A program made the translations under genes and the position numbers. This document shows, piece by piece, positions 56,724 through 64,000 of a stretch of DNA of 64,000 nt. Source of the DNA: Candidatus Nanopelagicaceae bacterium (GTDB taxonomy: Bacteria > Actinomycetota > Actinomycetes > Nanopelagicales > Nanopelagicaceae); NCBI GenBank assembly GCA_018883365.1, contig VEQF01000002.1, positions 49,191 to 113,190 on the forward strand, written 5' to 3'. Numbering within the stretch: position 1 is the stretch's first letter; the number at the start of each line of letters is the position of its first letter. The notes beneath the pieces are model-generated. The model ran no database searches. It had not been told where the DNA came from and worked only from the letters and a program-made list of their open reading frames with translations.

Positions 56724-58026
56724 TACTTCTACCTAGCGCTCTAAACTTCCAACCAGCCTTGAGCCAAAGTTCTCTGTTGAGCGCATTTCGACCATCAATG
56801 ATTACCGGATGTTTTACTAGACCCTTTAATAATTGAGGATCCAACTCTCGATATATTTTCCATTCAGTTAAATGCAAAATTACATCTGCAGCATTAACAA
56901 CATCTTCGATGGACTCAGAGTATGTCAGCTCGGGATGTCTAGCTCTGGCAGGGATGATTGCCTTGGGATCATGAACCATTACTAAAGCACCAGATGCGTG
57001 AATCTGCGCGGCAATATCTAACGCAGGGGAGTCTCGTACATCGTCACTATCGGGCTTGAAAGCAGCGCCTAAAACCGCGATTTTCTTGCCTTTTAGATCA
57101 TTACCGATATCTGCGCGGACTAAATCGATCATGCGCTGGCGAGCTCGTAAGTTAATTGAGTCAATCTCTCGCAAAAATTCCACGGATTGCTTGGCGCCCA
57201 ATTCCTCAGAGCGGGCCATAAAGGCACGAATATCTTTAGGAAGACATCCACCACCGAATCCAATACCAGCCTGCAAAAATCGTGACCCAATTCGCGGGTC
57301 ATATCCAATTGCTTGTGCAAGAACGGTTACATCGCCACCCGCAGCCTCGCAAATTTCTGCCATCGCATTAATGAAGGAGATTTTGGTTGCTAAAAATGAA
57401 TTAGCTGCCACTTTAACCAACTCAGCGGTAGGTAGGTCTGCTCTAATCCATGGCACATTGTTTTCAAGTAAGGGTTTATATGCTTGTCGCAAAACATTTT
57501 CAGCATGATCAGAGGTCACTCCAACCACCAAGCGATTTGGTCGCAAAGTATCCTCGACGGCAAATCCTTCCCGCAAAAACTCCGGATTCCAAGCAAGCTC
57601 GACTTGGTTATTAATTGCTTGCAATTCCTTACTCAATCTTTCAGCGGTTCCAACCGGTACCGTCGACTTTCCAACAATAACTGAACCAGCTTTTGCAATT
57701 TTAGCTACAGCATGAAGTGAAGCATTTACATAACTTAAATCTGCAGCCAAACTATCTTTAAGTTGCGGGGTGCCAACGCAAATAAAATGAACATCACAAT
57801 CCGCAGCATCTGATACCTCTGTTGTAAATTTCAAGCGACCAGAAGCCAGCTCTTGAGTTAAAAGCTCTTCCAGGTTCGGTTCAAAAAAAGGAACTTTTCC
57901 TAAATTTAACTGGGCGATTTTGGTTTCATCGGTATCGACGCCAATAACTTCAAATCCCAGCGAGGACATGGCAGCTGCATGTGTAGCCCCGAGATAACCG
58001 GTGCCTATTACTGAAAGTTTGAGCAT
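56713..58026 (-). CDS. UDP-glucose 6-dehydrogenase
   Basis: A 437-residue NAD-dependent enzyme that oxidises UDP-glucose to UDP-glucuronate for surface polysaccharide. NAD motif LSVIGTGYLGATHAAAM, FICVGTPQLKDSLAADLSYV near 81-100, the loop GKSTVPVGTAE, and the catalytic Cys at C261 (GIGFGGGCLPKDIRAF). GAAFKPDSDDVRDSPALDIA near 325 binds the dimer partner. Family proteins also oxidise other UDP-sugars. A TAGGCT box nine bases upstream of the ATG may be its -10. It stands next to LCP and glycosyltransferase genes. Confidence 0.94.
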   Translation of the reverse strand: MLKLSVIGTGYLGATHAAAMSSLGFEVIGVDTDETKIAQLNLGKVPFFEPNLEELLTQELASGRLKFTTEVSDAADCDVHFICVGTPQLKDSLAADLSYVNASLHAVAKIAKAGSVIVGKSTVPVGTAERLSKELQAINNQVELAWNPEFLREGFAVEDTLRPNRLVVGVTSDHAENVLRQAYKPLLENNVPWIRADLPTAELVKVAANSFLATKISFINAMAEICEAAGGDVTVLAQAIGYDPRIGSRFLQAGIGFGGGCLPKDIRAFMARSEELGAKQSVEFLREIDSINLRARQRMIDLVRADIGNDLKGKKIAVLGAAFKPDSDDVRDSPALDIAAQIHASGALVMVHDPKAIIPARARHPELTYSESIEDVVNAADVILHLTEWKIYRELDPQLLKGLVKHPVIIDGRNALNRELWLKAGWKFRALGRSSAS

Positions 58027-58038
58027 GATGCCAAAAGC

Positions 58039-59124
58039 CTAGCTCTTACAGGGGTTATCTGCTGCGCTTCCGGTCTTGAATTTATCAACTATTGATGGTG
58101 AGGCCGATGGGTCAGCTTTAACTTTGTCCAACAAAGCATCATCATTTTTGATGCGTTCAAATAGTTCAGGGGCCAAGACTGGGTCCCATAGGACTGCGGC
58201 GCTAACGCCATTTTTACTGTAGTTGTAATACTTCAAAGGGATAGTAAGAGTTCGTACATTGGAAGCGGAAAGATTACGCAACTGTTTTCCAAGAGTAAGC
58301 AAATCTCCTTGATTCAAGCCTTCGTCAGTGACCACACTGTCTAAAGCTGAACCAACAAAATCAACCATCTTGACTGGGTTTAGTAAAACGCCAGCACTAG
58401 TTGCTTTTCGCAACATGGCACCGGCAAACTCTTGTTGTCGCTTCATTCTTCCTAGATCACCCAGTCCATCAAATTGACGGGTGCGGACATATTTCAAAGA
58501 ATCAACGCCATCCAAAATATGTCTTCCAGCTGGAAGAACTAAATGGCTCTTTGGATCATTGATATCTCGCTTGGTGCAAATTTCTACGCCGCCTAGTGCA
58601 TCTACCATTCTTACAAAACCAACAAAGTTAATTTCTACATAATGATCAATTCGCAAACCTGACATAGCTTCAAAAGTTTGAATTAAAAGCGGTGCGCCAC
58701 CCCAGTTGTAGGCGGAGTTAATTTTTGAATAGGTAGCGGGAATTAATTTCCCTTGAGAGTTTTTATGTTCTGGAATACGAGCGTATGTATCTCTTGGCAC
58801 GGAGATGATTGCCGCTTTATCCCGTTTCTTAGAGATATGCACCAGCAACATGGTGTCTGAACGTTTACCTGCGGCAACTTCAGTTCCGCCAACTTTAAGT
58901 CTTTTAATTTCTGCTCGACTCAAACCTTCACGGGTATCGGAGCCAACAACTAGATAATTGACTGCGGAAGATTCCTTCTTTGGACGATCATTCAATCCAG
59001 CAAACGCATCGATTTTGGGTATAGCCGCAGTAATTCGACCGAGACCGGCCCAGGAGATAGCTGAAATCGCCACAATAGATATGGAGAGAATGGTGAAGAA
59101 ACGAATTGCCCGTGGTGATTTCAC
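58039..59124 (-). CDS. LytR-CpsA-Psr (LCP) family glycopolymer ligase
   Basis: A 361-residue membrane-anchored enzyme that joins glycopolymers to peptidoglycan. One N-terminal transmembrane helix (about 12-32) is followed by the LCP domain with YLVVGSDTREG, KRSDTMLLVHISKKRDKAAIISVPRDTY (Arg/Asp residues that hold the lipid pyrophosphate) and GGVEICTKRDINDP. I chose the GTG at 59124, because TACTCT lies seven bases upstream and the product starts with a clean signal anchor. The longer frame (GTG 59169) would overlap the divergent glycosyltransferase start. Confidence 0.9.
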   Translation of the reverse strand: MKSPRAIRFFTILSISIVAISAISWAGLGRITAAIPKIDAFAGLNDRPKKESSAVNYLVVGSDTREGLSRAEIKRLKVGGTEVAAGKRSDTMLLVHISKKRDKAAIISVPRDTYARIPEHKNSQGKLIPATYSKINSAYNWGGAPLLIQTFEAMSGLRIDHYVEINFVGFVRMVDALGGVEICTKRDINDPKSHLVLPAGRHILDGVDSLKYVRTRQFDGLGDLGRMKRQQEFAGAMLRKATSAGVLLNPVKMVDFVGSALDSVVTDEGLNQGDLLTLGKQLRNLSASNVRTLTIPLKYYNYSKNGVSAAVLWDPVLAPELFERIKNDDALLDKVKADPSASPSIVDKFKTGSAADNPCKS

Positions 59125-59137
59125 GAGCCTAAGAGTA
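59125..59137 (-). promoter_or_regulatory. Leaderless -10 box that fixes the LCP start
   Basis: On the minus strand TACTCT (59137-59132), seven bases, then GTG at 59124. This resolves the apparent overlap with the divergent glycosyltransferase. Confidence 0.55.
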
Positions 59138-59161
59138 ATTGGGCGATAGCGTTTGAACGCT

Positions 59162-60166
59162 ATGGCCACTCAATTTAAGCGCGGTGATAAATCCCACCCA
59201 GCGGATTCGCCGCCAGTTTCTATCATCCTCACAGTTTTGAACGAAGAGGCTCATTTACGAGAGGCAATTTCAGCTGCCCTGAACTCGCAATACTCCGGAG
59301 AATTAGAAGTGGTAGTCGCAGTAGGCCCATCAAGTGATGAGACTTGGAAAATTGCACAAGATATTGCAAAGAGCGATCCGCGGGTAAAAGTGATTGAGAA
59401 TCCAACCGGGAAAACCCCAGCTGGATTGAATGCGGCACTCAAAAACTCAAAGTATGAAATTGTGGTTCGCATCGATGGCCATTCAGAGATTGAGAGTGAT
59501 TACATTGAAAAAGCGGTTCAAACTTTAAATGAAACCGGCGCGGTAAATGTTGGCGGAGTGATGGCCGCGGAAGGAATAACAACCTTTGAAAAAGCTGTTG
59601 CTACCGCGATGAGGTCTCCAATTGGGGTTGGCGGAGCAAAGTTTCACACCGGTGGTAAAGCTGGCGAAACGGACACTGTTTACTTGGGAGTGTTTCAACG
59701 CTCAGCGCTGAATGCAGTTGGTGGCTACGATGAAAATTTCATCAGAGCACAAGATTGGGAGATGAATTTTCGTTTACGCGCAAATGGTGGATTAATTTGG
59801 TTCAACCCAGATTTGAAAGTTACCTACCGTCCAAGAAATTCCATTCGTAAGTTGGCAAAACAATATTTTGAGTATGGTCGTTGGCGTCGAATGGTTAGTA
59901 GAACTCACAAAGGCACAATTAATTATCGATATCTTGCACCTCCAGTTAATTTGATAGTTAATCTCTTTTCAATAATTCTCGGACTTTTCTTTTCCCCGTG
60001 GTTCTTGATTCCAACCTTGGGCTATTTAGCATCGATTTCCTTGGCCGCTTTAGTTATTGGAAAGAGCTGGGGGGAGCGGGTTAGATTGCCAATAGTTTTG
60101 ATAACTATGCATTTTTGCTGGGGATTTGGTTTCATTTCCTCACCTCGCAATCTAATTAAGCATTAA
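59162..60166 (+). CDS. Family 2 glycosyltransferase (ExoA-like)
   Basis: A 334-residue GT-A glycosyltransferase for polysaccharide or glycolipid assembly. The N-terminal SIILTVLNEEAHLREAISAALNSQ binds the sugar nucleotide, VRIDGHSEI near 101 holds the Asp motif, and QDWEMNFRLRANGG near 197 is the acceptor-side motif. Two or three C-terminal hydrophobic segments (about 255-325) anchor it to the membrane. It resembles ExoA of succinoglycan synthesis. ATG at 59162 is preferred to a TTG at 59153. A TAGCGT box lies nine bases upstream. Confidence 0.9.
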   Translation: MATQFKRGDKSHPADSPPVSIILTVLNEEAHLREAISAALNSQYSGELEVVVAVGPSSDETWKIAQDIAKSDPRVKVIENPTGKTPAGLNAALKNSKYEIVVRIDGHSEIESDYIEKAVQTLNETGAVNVGGVMAAEGITTFEKAVATAMRSPIGVGGAKFHTGGKAGETDTVYLGVFQRSALNAVGGYDENFIRAQDWEMNFRLRANGGLIWFNPDLKVTYRPRNSIRKLAKQYFEYGRWRRMVSRTHKGTINYRYLAPPVNLIVNLFSIILGLFFSPWFLIPTLGYLASISLAALVIGKSWGERVRLPIVLITMHFCWGFGFISSPRNLIKH

Positions 60167-60182
60167 ATTAAAGTTGCTGCGG

Positions 60183-60195
60183 TACCCTAAGAAAT
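60183..60195 (+). promoter_or_regulatory. Leaderless -10 box for the SpoIID/LytB gene
   Basis: TACCCT (60183-60188), seven bases, then ATG at 60196. No ribosome binding site. Confidence 0.55.
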
Positions 60196-61521
60196 ATGGG
60201 TAAAAGATGGCACTTCCTCACTTCTTTTACAGTGTTAATCACTGTACTTCTATCTTCAGTTACCCCTGCCCAGGCGATGATTCAAATCCCTACCGAATTC
60301 AGATTCTTTGGATCTGGATACGGGCACGGAGTTGGCATGAGCCAGATTGGTGCTCGTGGTCAAGCTCTAGAAGGTAAGACCGCAGTAGAGATTCTCAATT
60401 ACTACTATCCCGGCACCGCAGTAACTCCGTATCCAGATAATCAATTAATAAGAGTTAACATTGCTAATCTCACAAACTCTGTTTCGCTAAACATGGTGGG
60501 CGGTAAAGGTGAAATAAGAGTTTATCGCGGAGACATACCTCCATCTGAAAATCCAGAACCATTTGGCGTTTACTCTGGTGATACCACCGCATTGTTTACA
60601 AACTTTGCCGGCAATGTTGTTCCAGTTATGTCCTCACCAACGGCAAAGTACGCTCCAATAAATCCCGACAAAGCATGGACCATTCGGTGGGAAACCAGTA
60701 CCACAACCATCGCAATCACAAATGGGACTACAACAAATCAATATAAATACGGCCAAATTGTTTTCAAAAGTGTTCAAAATTTGGTTTCTTCTTATTTAGC
60801 GGTAACAAATACTTTGCGACTACATGATGAATATCTCTGGGGATTGGGTGAGGTTCCATCCTCTTGGCCAGCAGCGGCATTAGAGGCACAGGCGATTGCA
60901 GCGCGCACCTATGCATTAGGCAAATTGTCACGATTAAGACCGGAGTGCGACTGCAATATTTACAGCACAACCGTTGATCAAAACTTTGTGGGTTACGCAA
61001 AAGAAATCGAACCCATTTATGGCATTAAATGGAAAGAGGCGGTAAACCGAACATTTGTTGACGCTGACAATGCTTTAACCGTAACTTTGAATGAGAGACC
61101 GATAAGTGCTTTTTATTTCTCTTCCAGTGGTGGGGTAACTCAAAACGTAAAGGATGTCTGGGGTAACGCAATTGCATATCTGCAAGGAGTTCCAGATCCG
61201 TGGAGTTTGGACCCGCAGATAAATCGAAGATACGCCTTGTGGTCAAGGTTTGTATCGCAGCAAACAATGGCGCAAGCATTTGGGCTGCCTAATGTGGTTA
61301 CCTACACGATTAATTCGCGCACACCTACTGGCAGCATTTCATCGATCACTGCGCTTTCCTTAAATGGCTCTAGTGTGACGCTAACCGGAGAGGTATTTCG
61401 CTCTCGAGTAAAACTTCCTTCAACTTGGATTTATAACTCAAAACCCGTAATTAGAGTTCAATTTGTAGCGACAGATTGCATTGAGTTATTGGTGCAAAGA
61501 GTTCCGCTTTGCCTCAAGTGA
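60196..61521 (+). CDS. Secreted SpoIID/LytB domain protein
   Basis: A 441-residue exported protein with a Sec signal peptide (FLTSFTVLITVLLSSVTPAQA). It opens with FFGSGYGHGVGMSQIGARGQA (about 37-57), the SpoIID-type block, and has LRLHDEYLWGLGEVPSSWPAAALEAQAIAARTYAL near 211-245, including the conserved catalytic-type Glu, and ISAFYFSSSGGVTQNVKDVWG near 307-327. SpoIID in Bacillus is a lytic transglycosylase; here, outside sporulation, wall remodelling is likely. It follows the glycosyltransferase by 29 bases. Confidence 0.9.
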   Translation: MGKRWHFLTSFTVLITVLLSSVTPAQAMIQIPTEFRFFGSGYGHGVGMSQIGARGQALEGKTAVEILNYYYPGTAVTPYPDNQLIRVNIANLTNSVSLNMVGGKGEIRVYRGDIPPSENPEPFGVYSGDTTALFTNFAGNVVPVMSSPTAKYAPINPDKAWTIRWETSTTTIAITNGTTTNQYKYGQIVFKSVQNLVSSYLAVTNTLRLHDEYLWGLGEVPSSWPAAALEAQAIAARTYALGKLSRLRPECDCNIYSTTVDQNFVGYAKEIEPIYGIKWKEAVNRTFVDADNALTVTLNERPISAFYFSSSGGVTQNVKDVWGNAIAYLQGVPDPWSLDPQINRRYALWSRFVSQQTMAQAFGLPNVVTYTINSRTPTGSISSITALSLNGSSVTLTGEVFRSRVKLPSTWIYNSKPVIRVQFVATDCIELLVQRVPLCLK

Positions 61522-61528
61522 GGCTGAG

Positions 61529-62467
61529 TTAATTTGAGTGAAGAATTGAATTCAAGCCGCCCCAGGAACCTGATTTAGGTAGGGCTTCAAGTGATCCAGT
61601 TTGGGAGTTTCTCCTAAATAGCATTCCATTTGCACCGGAAAGTTCACGGGCTTTTACAGTCGTACCATCAGGCAATTTAACTTTTGAACCAGCGGTTATA
61701 TAAACGCCAGCTTCAACGACACAATCATTACCCAGTGAAATACCAAGTCCAGAGTTCGCTCCCAATAAGGTTTTGGATCCAATAGAGATAACTTCTTTGC
61801 CACCACCGCTCAAAGTGCCCATAATCGATGCGCCGCCGCCTATATCCGATCCATCTCCAACAATTACCCCAGCAGAGATGCGTCCTTCAACCATTGATGC
61901 ACCAAGTGTTCCGGCATTGAAATTTACAAATCCTTCATGCATCACTGTTGTACCACTTGCAAGATGAGCGCCGAGGCGAACACGATCAGCATCGGCAATG
62001 CGGACTCCATCTGGAATTACGTAATCAACCATGCGTGGGAATTTATCTACTCCGTAGATAGCAACAAAGCCATGCTTCTCTTGCAATTGCAGACGAACCT
62101 CTGAAAACCCAGCAACCGCACAAGGACCGAAAGATGTCCAAACCACGTTGTTAAGAATCCCAAAAATCCCATCAAGTGATAAACCGTGTGGTTTTACTAG
62201 TCGATGTGAAAGAAGATGTAGCCGAAGGTAAGCATCTGAGACATTTGCTGGCGCAACATCTAAATCAATTTCAATCGCGACAATCTCACGCTTAACTTTT
62301 CGAGTGTCATCACTGCCAACCAGTCCATTCAGCTCGGGAGCTGCTGACTTATCTAATTTGCCTAAACCTAGAGCGTGGAAATAGGTATCAAGAACCAAGC
62401 CAGAATCAGCGATAGTCGCGACTCCGAATCCAAAGGCGGTTCTGCTGTTGGTCTGAGCATCAGTCAT
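61529..62467 (-). CDS. dapD: Tetrahydrodipicolinate N-succinyltransferase (actinobacterial type)
   Basis: A 312-residue enzyme of the lysine/diaminopimelate pathway. The C-terminal half has the left-handed beta-helix hexapeptide repeats (roughly 165-275: [50 protein letters not shown]). The N-terminal half is the extended actinobacterial form. It has its own leaderless promoter and converges on the SpoIID gene with 7 bases between. Its product feeds peptidoglycan. Confidence 0.95.
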   Translation of the reverse strand: MTDAQTNSRTAFGFGVATIADSGLVLDTYFHALGLGKLDKSAAPELNGLVGSDDTRKVKREIVAIEIDLDVAPANVSDAYLRLHLLSHRLVKPHGLSLDGIFGILNNVVWTSFGPCAVAGFSEVRLQLQEKHGFVAIYGVDKFPRMVDYVIPDGVRIADADRVRLGAHLASGTTVMHEGFVNFNAGTLGASMVEGRISAGVIVGDGSDIGGGASIMGTLSGGGKEVISIGSKTLLGANSGLGISLGNDCVVEAGVYITAGSKVKLPDGTTVKARELSGANGMLFRRNSQTGSLEALPKSGSWGGLNSILHSN

Positions 62468-62479
62468 GAGCCAACGCTA
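62468..62479 (-). promoter_or_regulatory. Leaderless -10 box for dapD
   Basis: On the minus strand TAGCGT (62479-62474), six bases, then ATG at 62467. Divergent from the LOG gene promoter 40 bases away. Confidence 0.6.
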
Positions 62480-62520
62480 CCAACATAATTTCTGAACTCG
62501 TTGGCGCGGCTAGATGCCCA

Positions 62521-62532
62521 TAGAGTGCGCCC
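62521..62532 (+). promoter_or_regulatory. Leaderless -10 box for the LOG gene
   Basis: TAGAGT (62521-62526), six bases, then ATG at 62533. No ribosome binding site. Confidence 0.6.
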
Positions 62533-63072
62533 ATGAGAATTTCCGTTTACTGCGCATCTTCGACCGCGGTATCGCCAGAGAATTTAACGCTTGGGTTTCA
62601 ACTTGGAGCGGCAATCGCACAGCAAGGTCATGAGTTGGTTTGGGGCGGCGGCGCAATTTCAGTTATGGGAGAGGTTGCAAAAGGTGCACGTGAGTTTGGC
62701 GGCAAGACCATTGGAGTAATCCCCGAACGATTGATGAATGTTGAGTTCATCGACCATGATTCCACGGAGCTTCATGTTGTTGCTGACATGCGAGAGCGAA
62801 AAGGTTTGATTGAAAAACTTGCCGATGGTTTTATCGCACTGCCCGGAGGCATTGGAACTTTAGAGGAGTTTTTCGAGATATGGGTTGGCCGGTATTTAGG
62901 TTTTCACAATAAGCCGATTGCAGTCCTTGATCCAGATAATGTCTATAAAACGTTACGTGTTGCCCTTGATGACCTAACCACTAAGAATTTCATGAAACCA
63001 GGTCAACATGAACTGGTGAATTGGTGCACAGAGATTGAAGCTGCACTCAATCACGTCACAAAACAATTGTAG
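62533..63072 (+). CDS. LOG family nucleoside 5'-monophosphate phosphoribohydrolase
   Basis: A 179-residue Lysine-decarboxylase-fold protein of the LOG family (TIGR00730). These enzymes cut nucleoside 5'-monophosphates, including cytokinin nucleotides, into base and ribose-5-P. The signature PGGIGTLEE is at 104-112 and the catalytic MRERK segment at 86-90. VWGGGAISVMGEVAKGA near 37-53 binds the phosphate. Next to dapD in M. tuberculosis is the related Rv1205. It may join the nucleotide-recycling theme of this window, but it lies outside the island. Confidence 0.92.
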   Translation: MRISVYCASSTAVSPENLTLGFQLGAAIAQQGHELVWGGGAISVMGEVAKGAREFGGKTIGVIPERLMNVEFIDHDSTELHVVADMRERKGLIEKLADGFIALPGGIGTLEEFFEIWVGRYLGFHNKPIAVLDPDNVYKTLRVALDDLTTKNFMKPGQHELVNWCTEIEAALNHVTKQL

Positions 63073-63084
63073 GGGCGAGCAAAG

Positions 63085-63528
63085 ATGTTAAAGGAATTTA
63101 GAGTTAGCGTAACGATCGATGCCGATGTAAATGAAGTTTGGCAAAAGCTGGTTGATTGGAAGTCGCAAGGCGAATGGATGGCTCTAACCAAAGTATGGTC
63201 CAGTGTGGATGACGGTGGAGCATCTGGAATTGGAACTGAAATTTCAGCATTTACCGGAATTGGAAAAATCGGTGTACTAGACAAGATGAGAGTTACGGCT
63301 TGGGAGCCGCCAAAATTCTGCGCCGTTTATCATTACGGAAAAATTATTAAAGGCATCGGAGAATTTCGCTTGACCGCGATTGAAGAAAGAAAAGTTCGCT
63401 TTGATTGGTATGAGGAGATTGAGGCGCCCAAGATCCTGCTCGCTTTAATGAAGCCGGGAATTTTGCTCGCGGTCACTTACTCGCTTCGCAAGTTCGCCCG
63501 CACCTTCAAAGGCTCGTTCGGCGCCTGA
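63085..63528 (+). CDS. SRPBCC family (START-like) ligand-binding protein
   Basis: A 147-residue protein with the polyketide cyclase/SRPBCC fold. VSVTIDADVNEVWQKLVDWKSQGEWM (near 6-31) is the typical first strand and helix. The hydrophobic cavity would bind a small lipid-like ligand. No catalytic residue is evident. It starts 12 bases after the LOG gene with an AGGGG-like ribosome binding site and is probably cotranscribed. The function is unknown. Confidence 0.8.
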   Translation: MLKEFRVSVTIDADVNEVWQKLVDWKSQGEWMALTKVWSSVDDGGASGIGTEISAFTGIGKIGVLDKMRVTAWEPPKFCAVYHYGKIIKGIGEFRLTAIEERKVRFDWYEEIEAPKILLALMKPGILLAVTYSLRKFARTFKGSFGA

Positions 63529-63543
63529 TACGAAGGCAGCCAG

Positions 63544-63556
63544 TAACCTTTATGTC
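63544..63556 (+). promoter_or_regulatory. Leaderless -10 box for the sigma region 4 protein
   Basis: TAACCT (63544-63549), seven bases, then GTG at 63557. No ribosome binding site. Confidence 0.5.
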
Positions 63557-63763
63557 GTGGGACAAACGCTGAGTGAGTTGATTGCCACGCTCCCGGAGGA
63601 GGAGCGGGTGATTCTTACCCTGCATTTTTTGCGTCAGCTCACCGTGGCGGAGATTTCGGGGAAGCTTGGGGTTCCCGAGCGTGCAGTAAATGCTGTTTTG
63701 GCTTCAGGTCGAGCACGTCTGCACGCCGCCCTAAACCTCCCTTCTCAATTTCCCCTCGGGTAG
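63557..63763 (+). CDS. Stand-alone sigma-70 region 4-like helix-turn-helix protein
   Basis: A 68-residue protein that is almost only a sigma factor region 4: LIATLPEEERVILTLHFLRQLTVAEISGKLGVPERAVNAVLASGRARLHAAL. No region 2 or other domain is present, so it cannot be a sigma factor alone. It may bind DNA or the RNA polymerase beta flap. The frame is closed at both ends and a regular -10 box precedes the GTG, which supports a real gene. It lies in front of DUF3117. Confidence 0.75.
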   Translation: MGQTLSELIATLPEEERVILTLHFLRQLTVAEISGKLGVPERAVNAVLASGRARLHAALNLPSQFPLG

Positions 63764-63826
63764 GCCCATAAGAGATAATTCGCGCTCGGTATTTTCGAAA
63801 AGGAATTCTTATAGAAAGGGCACCCC

Positions 63827-64000
63827 ATGGCAGCCATGAAACCCCGCACTGGCGATGGACCAATGGAAGTTACCAAAGAGGCCCGCAGTCTTGTAATGCG
63901 AATACCGCTAGAAGGTGGCGGCCGCCTGGTTGTTGAGCTCAATCAAGAGGAAGCTCGCAATTTGGCAGATGTTCTTAACGCATCTATCGCACTACTAAAG
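63827..64000 (+). CDS. DUF3117 family protein (3' end at window edge)
   Basis: Fifty-eight codons are visible up to the window end with no stop: MAAMKPRTGDGPMEV, then LVMRIPLEGGGRLVVELNQEEARNLADVLN. This is the small DUF3117 protein found throughout actinobacteria, usually 55-60 residues, so only the last few residues or the stop lie outside. AGAAAGGG is its ribosome binding site. The function is not known. Confidence 0.9.
   Translation, partial: MAAMKPRTGDGPMEVTKEARSLVMRIPLEGGGRLVVELNQEEARNLADVLNASIALLK

Noticed and set aside
59125..59169. LCP gene starting at 59169 and overlapping the divergent glycosyltransferase
   Set aside because: A regular -10 box precedes the GTG at 59124, and that start gives a normal signal anchor and removes the overlap.

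Overview
The window looks like part of a small, streamlined genome of a planktonic actinobacterium, most like the freshwater acI (Nanopelagicales) group. The phylum call rests on a WhiB3/WhiD-type iron-sulfur regulator, GuaB3, a PerM-like membrane protein beside sucCD, DUF3017 after folD, an actinobacterial DapD, DUF3117, and a gene order (tsaE-tsaB-rimI-tsaD-groES-groEL-whiB-guaB-guaB3-guaA; pcrA-sucCD-perM-purH) that matches Mycobacterium tuberculosis in outline. The streamlining call rests on base composition that is low for actinobacteria, no intergenic stretch above about 150 bases, ATGA/TAATG overlaps, convergent genes whose stop codons overlap, and many start codons placed 6-7 bases after a TANNNT box (leaderless transcripts). 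I see no rRNA, tRNA, insertion sequence, CRISPR array, prophage or attachment site. The group-level assignment is inference.

Layout. 1-5.2 kb: a branched-chain amino acid type ABC importer (livF-H-M plus binding protein) whose last gene is a secreted alpha/beta hydrolase. 5.2-7.8 kb: the DUF1800/DUF1501 pair. 7.8-12.4 kb: t6A tRNA modification genes and the CIRCE-controlled groES-groEL operon. 12.4-19.3 kb: TerC, WhiB, a CarH-like MerR regulator, and the GMP branch (a GuaB lacking its CBS module, GuaB3, GuaA), then a secreted cyclophilin. 19.3-30.2 kb: a PIG-L deacetylase, pcrA, sucCD, perM, purH (purN is missing from its usual place), folD, mdh and icd. 30.2-33.9 kb: an orphan MsmK-type sugar ABC ATPase, a CNNM/CorC protein and trpS.

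33.9-55.7 kb is a nucleoside-scavenging island: two BMP-family binding proteins, ribokinase, a LacI regulator, a complete nucleoside ABC importer, a queuosine-salvage glycosylase (DUF2419/QNG1), a nucleoside 2-deoxyribosyltransferase, an MFS carrier, two nucleoside hydrolases, two tandem uridine-phosphorylase-like proteins, deoC, a two-gene ALDH16-like aldehyde dehydrogenase, a P450, adenosine deaminase, cytidine deaminase and a phosphopentomutase-like enzyme. Together these can import nucleosides, deaminate them, split off the base by hydrolysis or phosphorolysis, and send ribose or deoxyribose into central metabolism. Ribokinase gives ribose-5-P; the mutase and DeoC give glyceraldehyde-3-P and acetaldehyde, which ALDH can oxidise to acetate.

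55.7-64 kb: gamma-glutamylcyclotransferase, Maf, UDP-glucose dehydrogenase, an LCP ligase, an ExoA-like glycosyltransferase, a SpoIID/LytB protein (cell envelope), then dapD, a LOG phosphoribohydrolase, an SRPBCC protein, a stand-alone sigma region 4 protein and the start of DUF3117.

The best candidates for something undescribed are the queuosine glycosylase built into a nucleoside-import operon, the split ALDH16 pair in the deoC operon, the CBS-less GuaB, the CarH-like regulator that lacks one CarH cobalt ligand, and the very regular leaderless promoter pattern.
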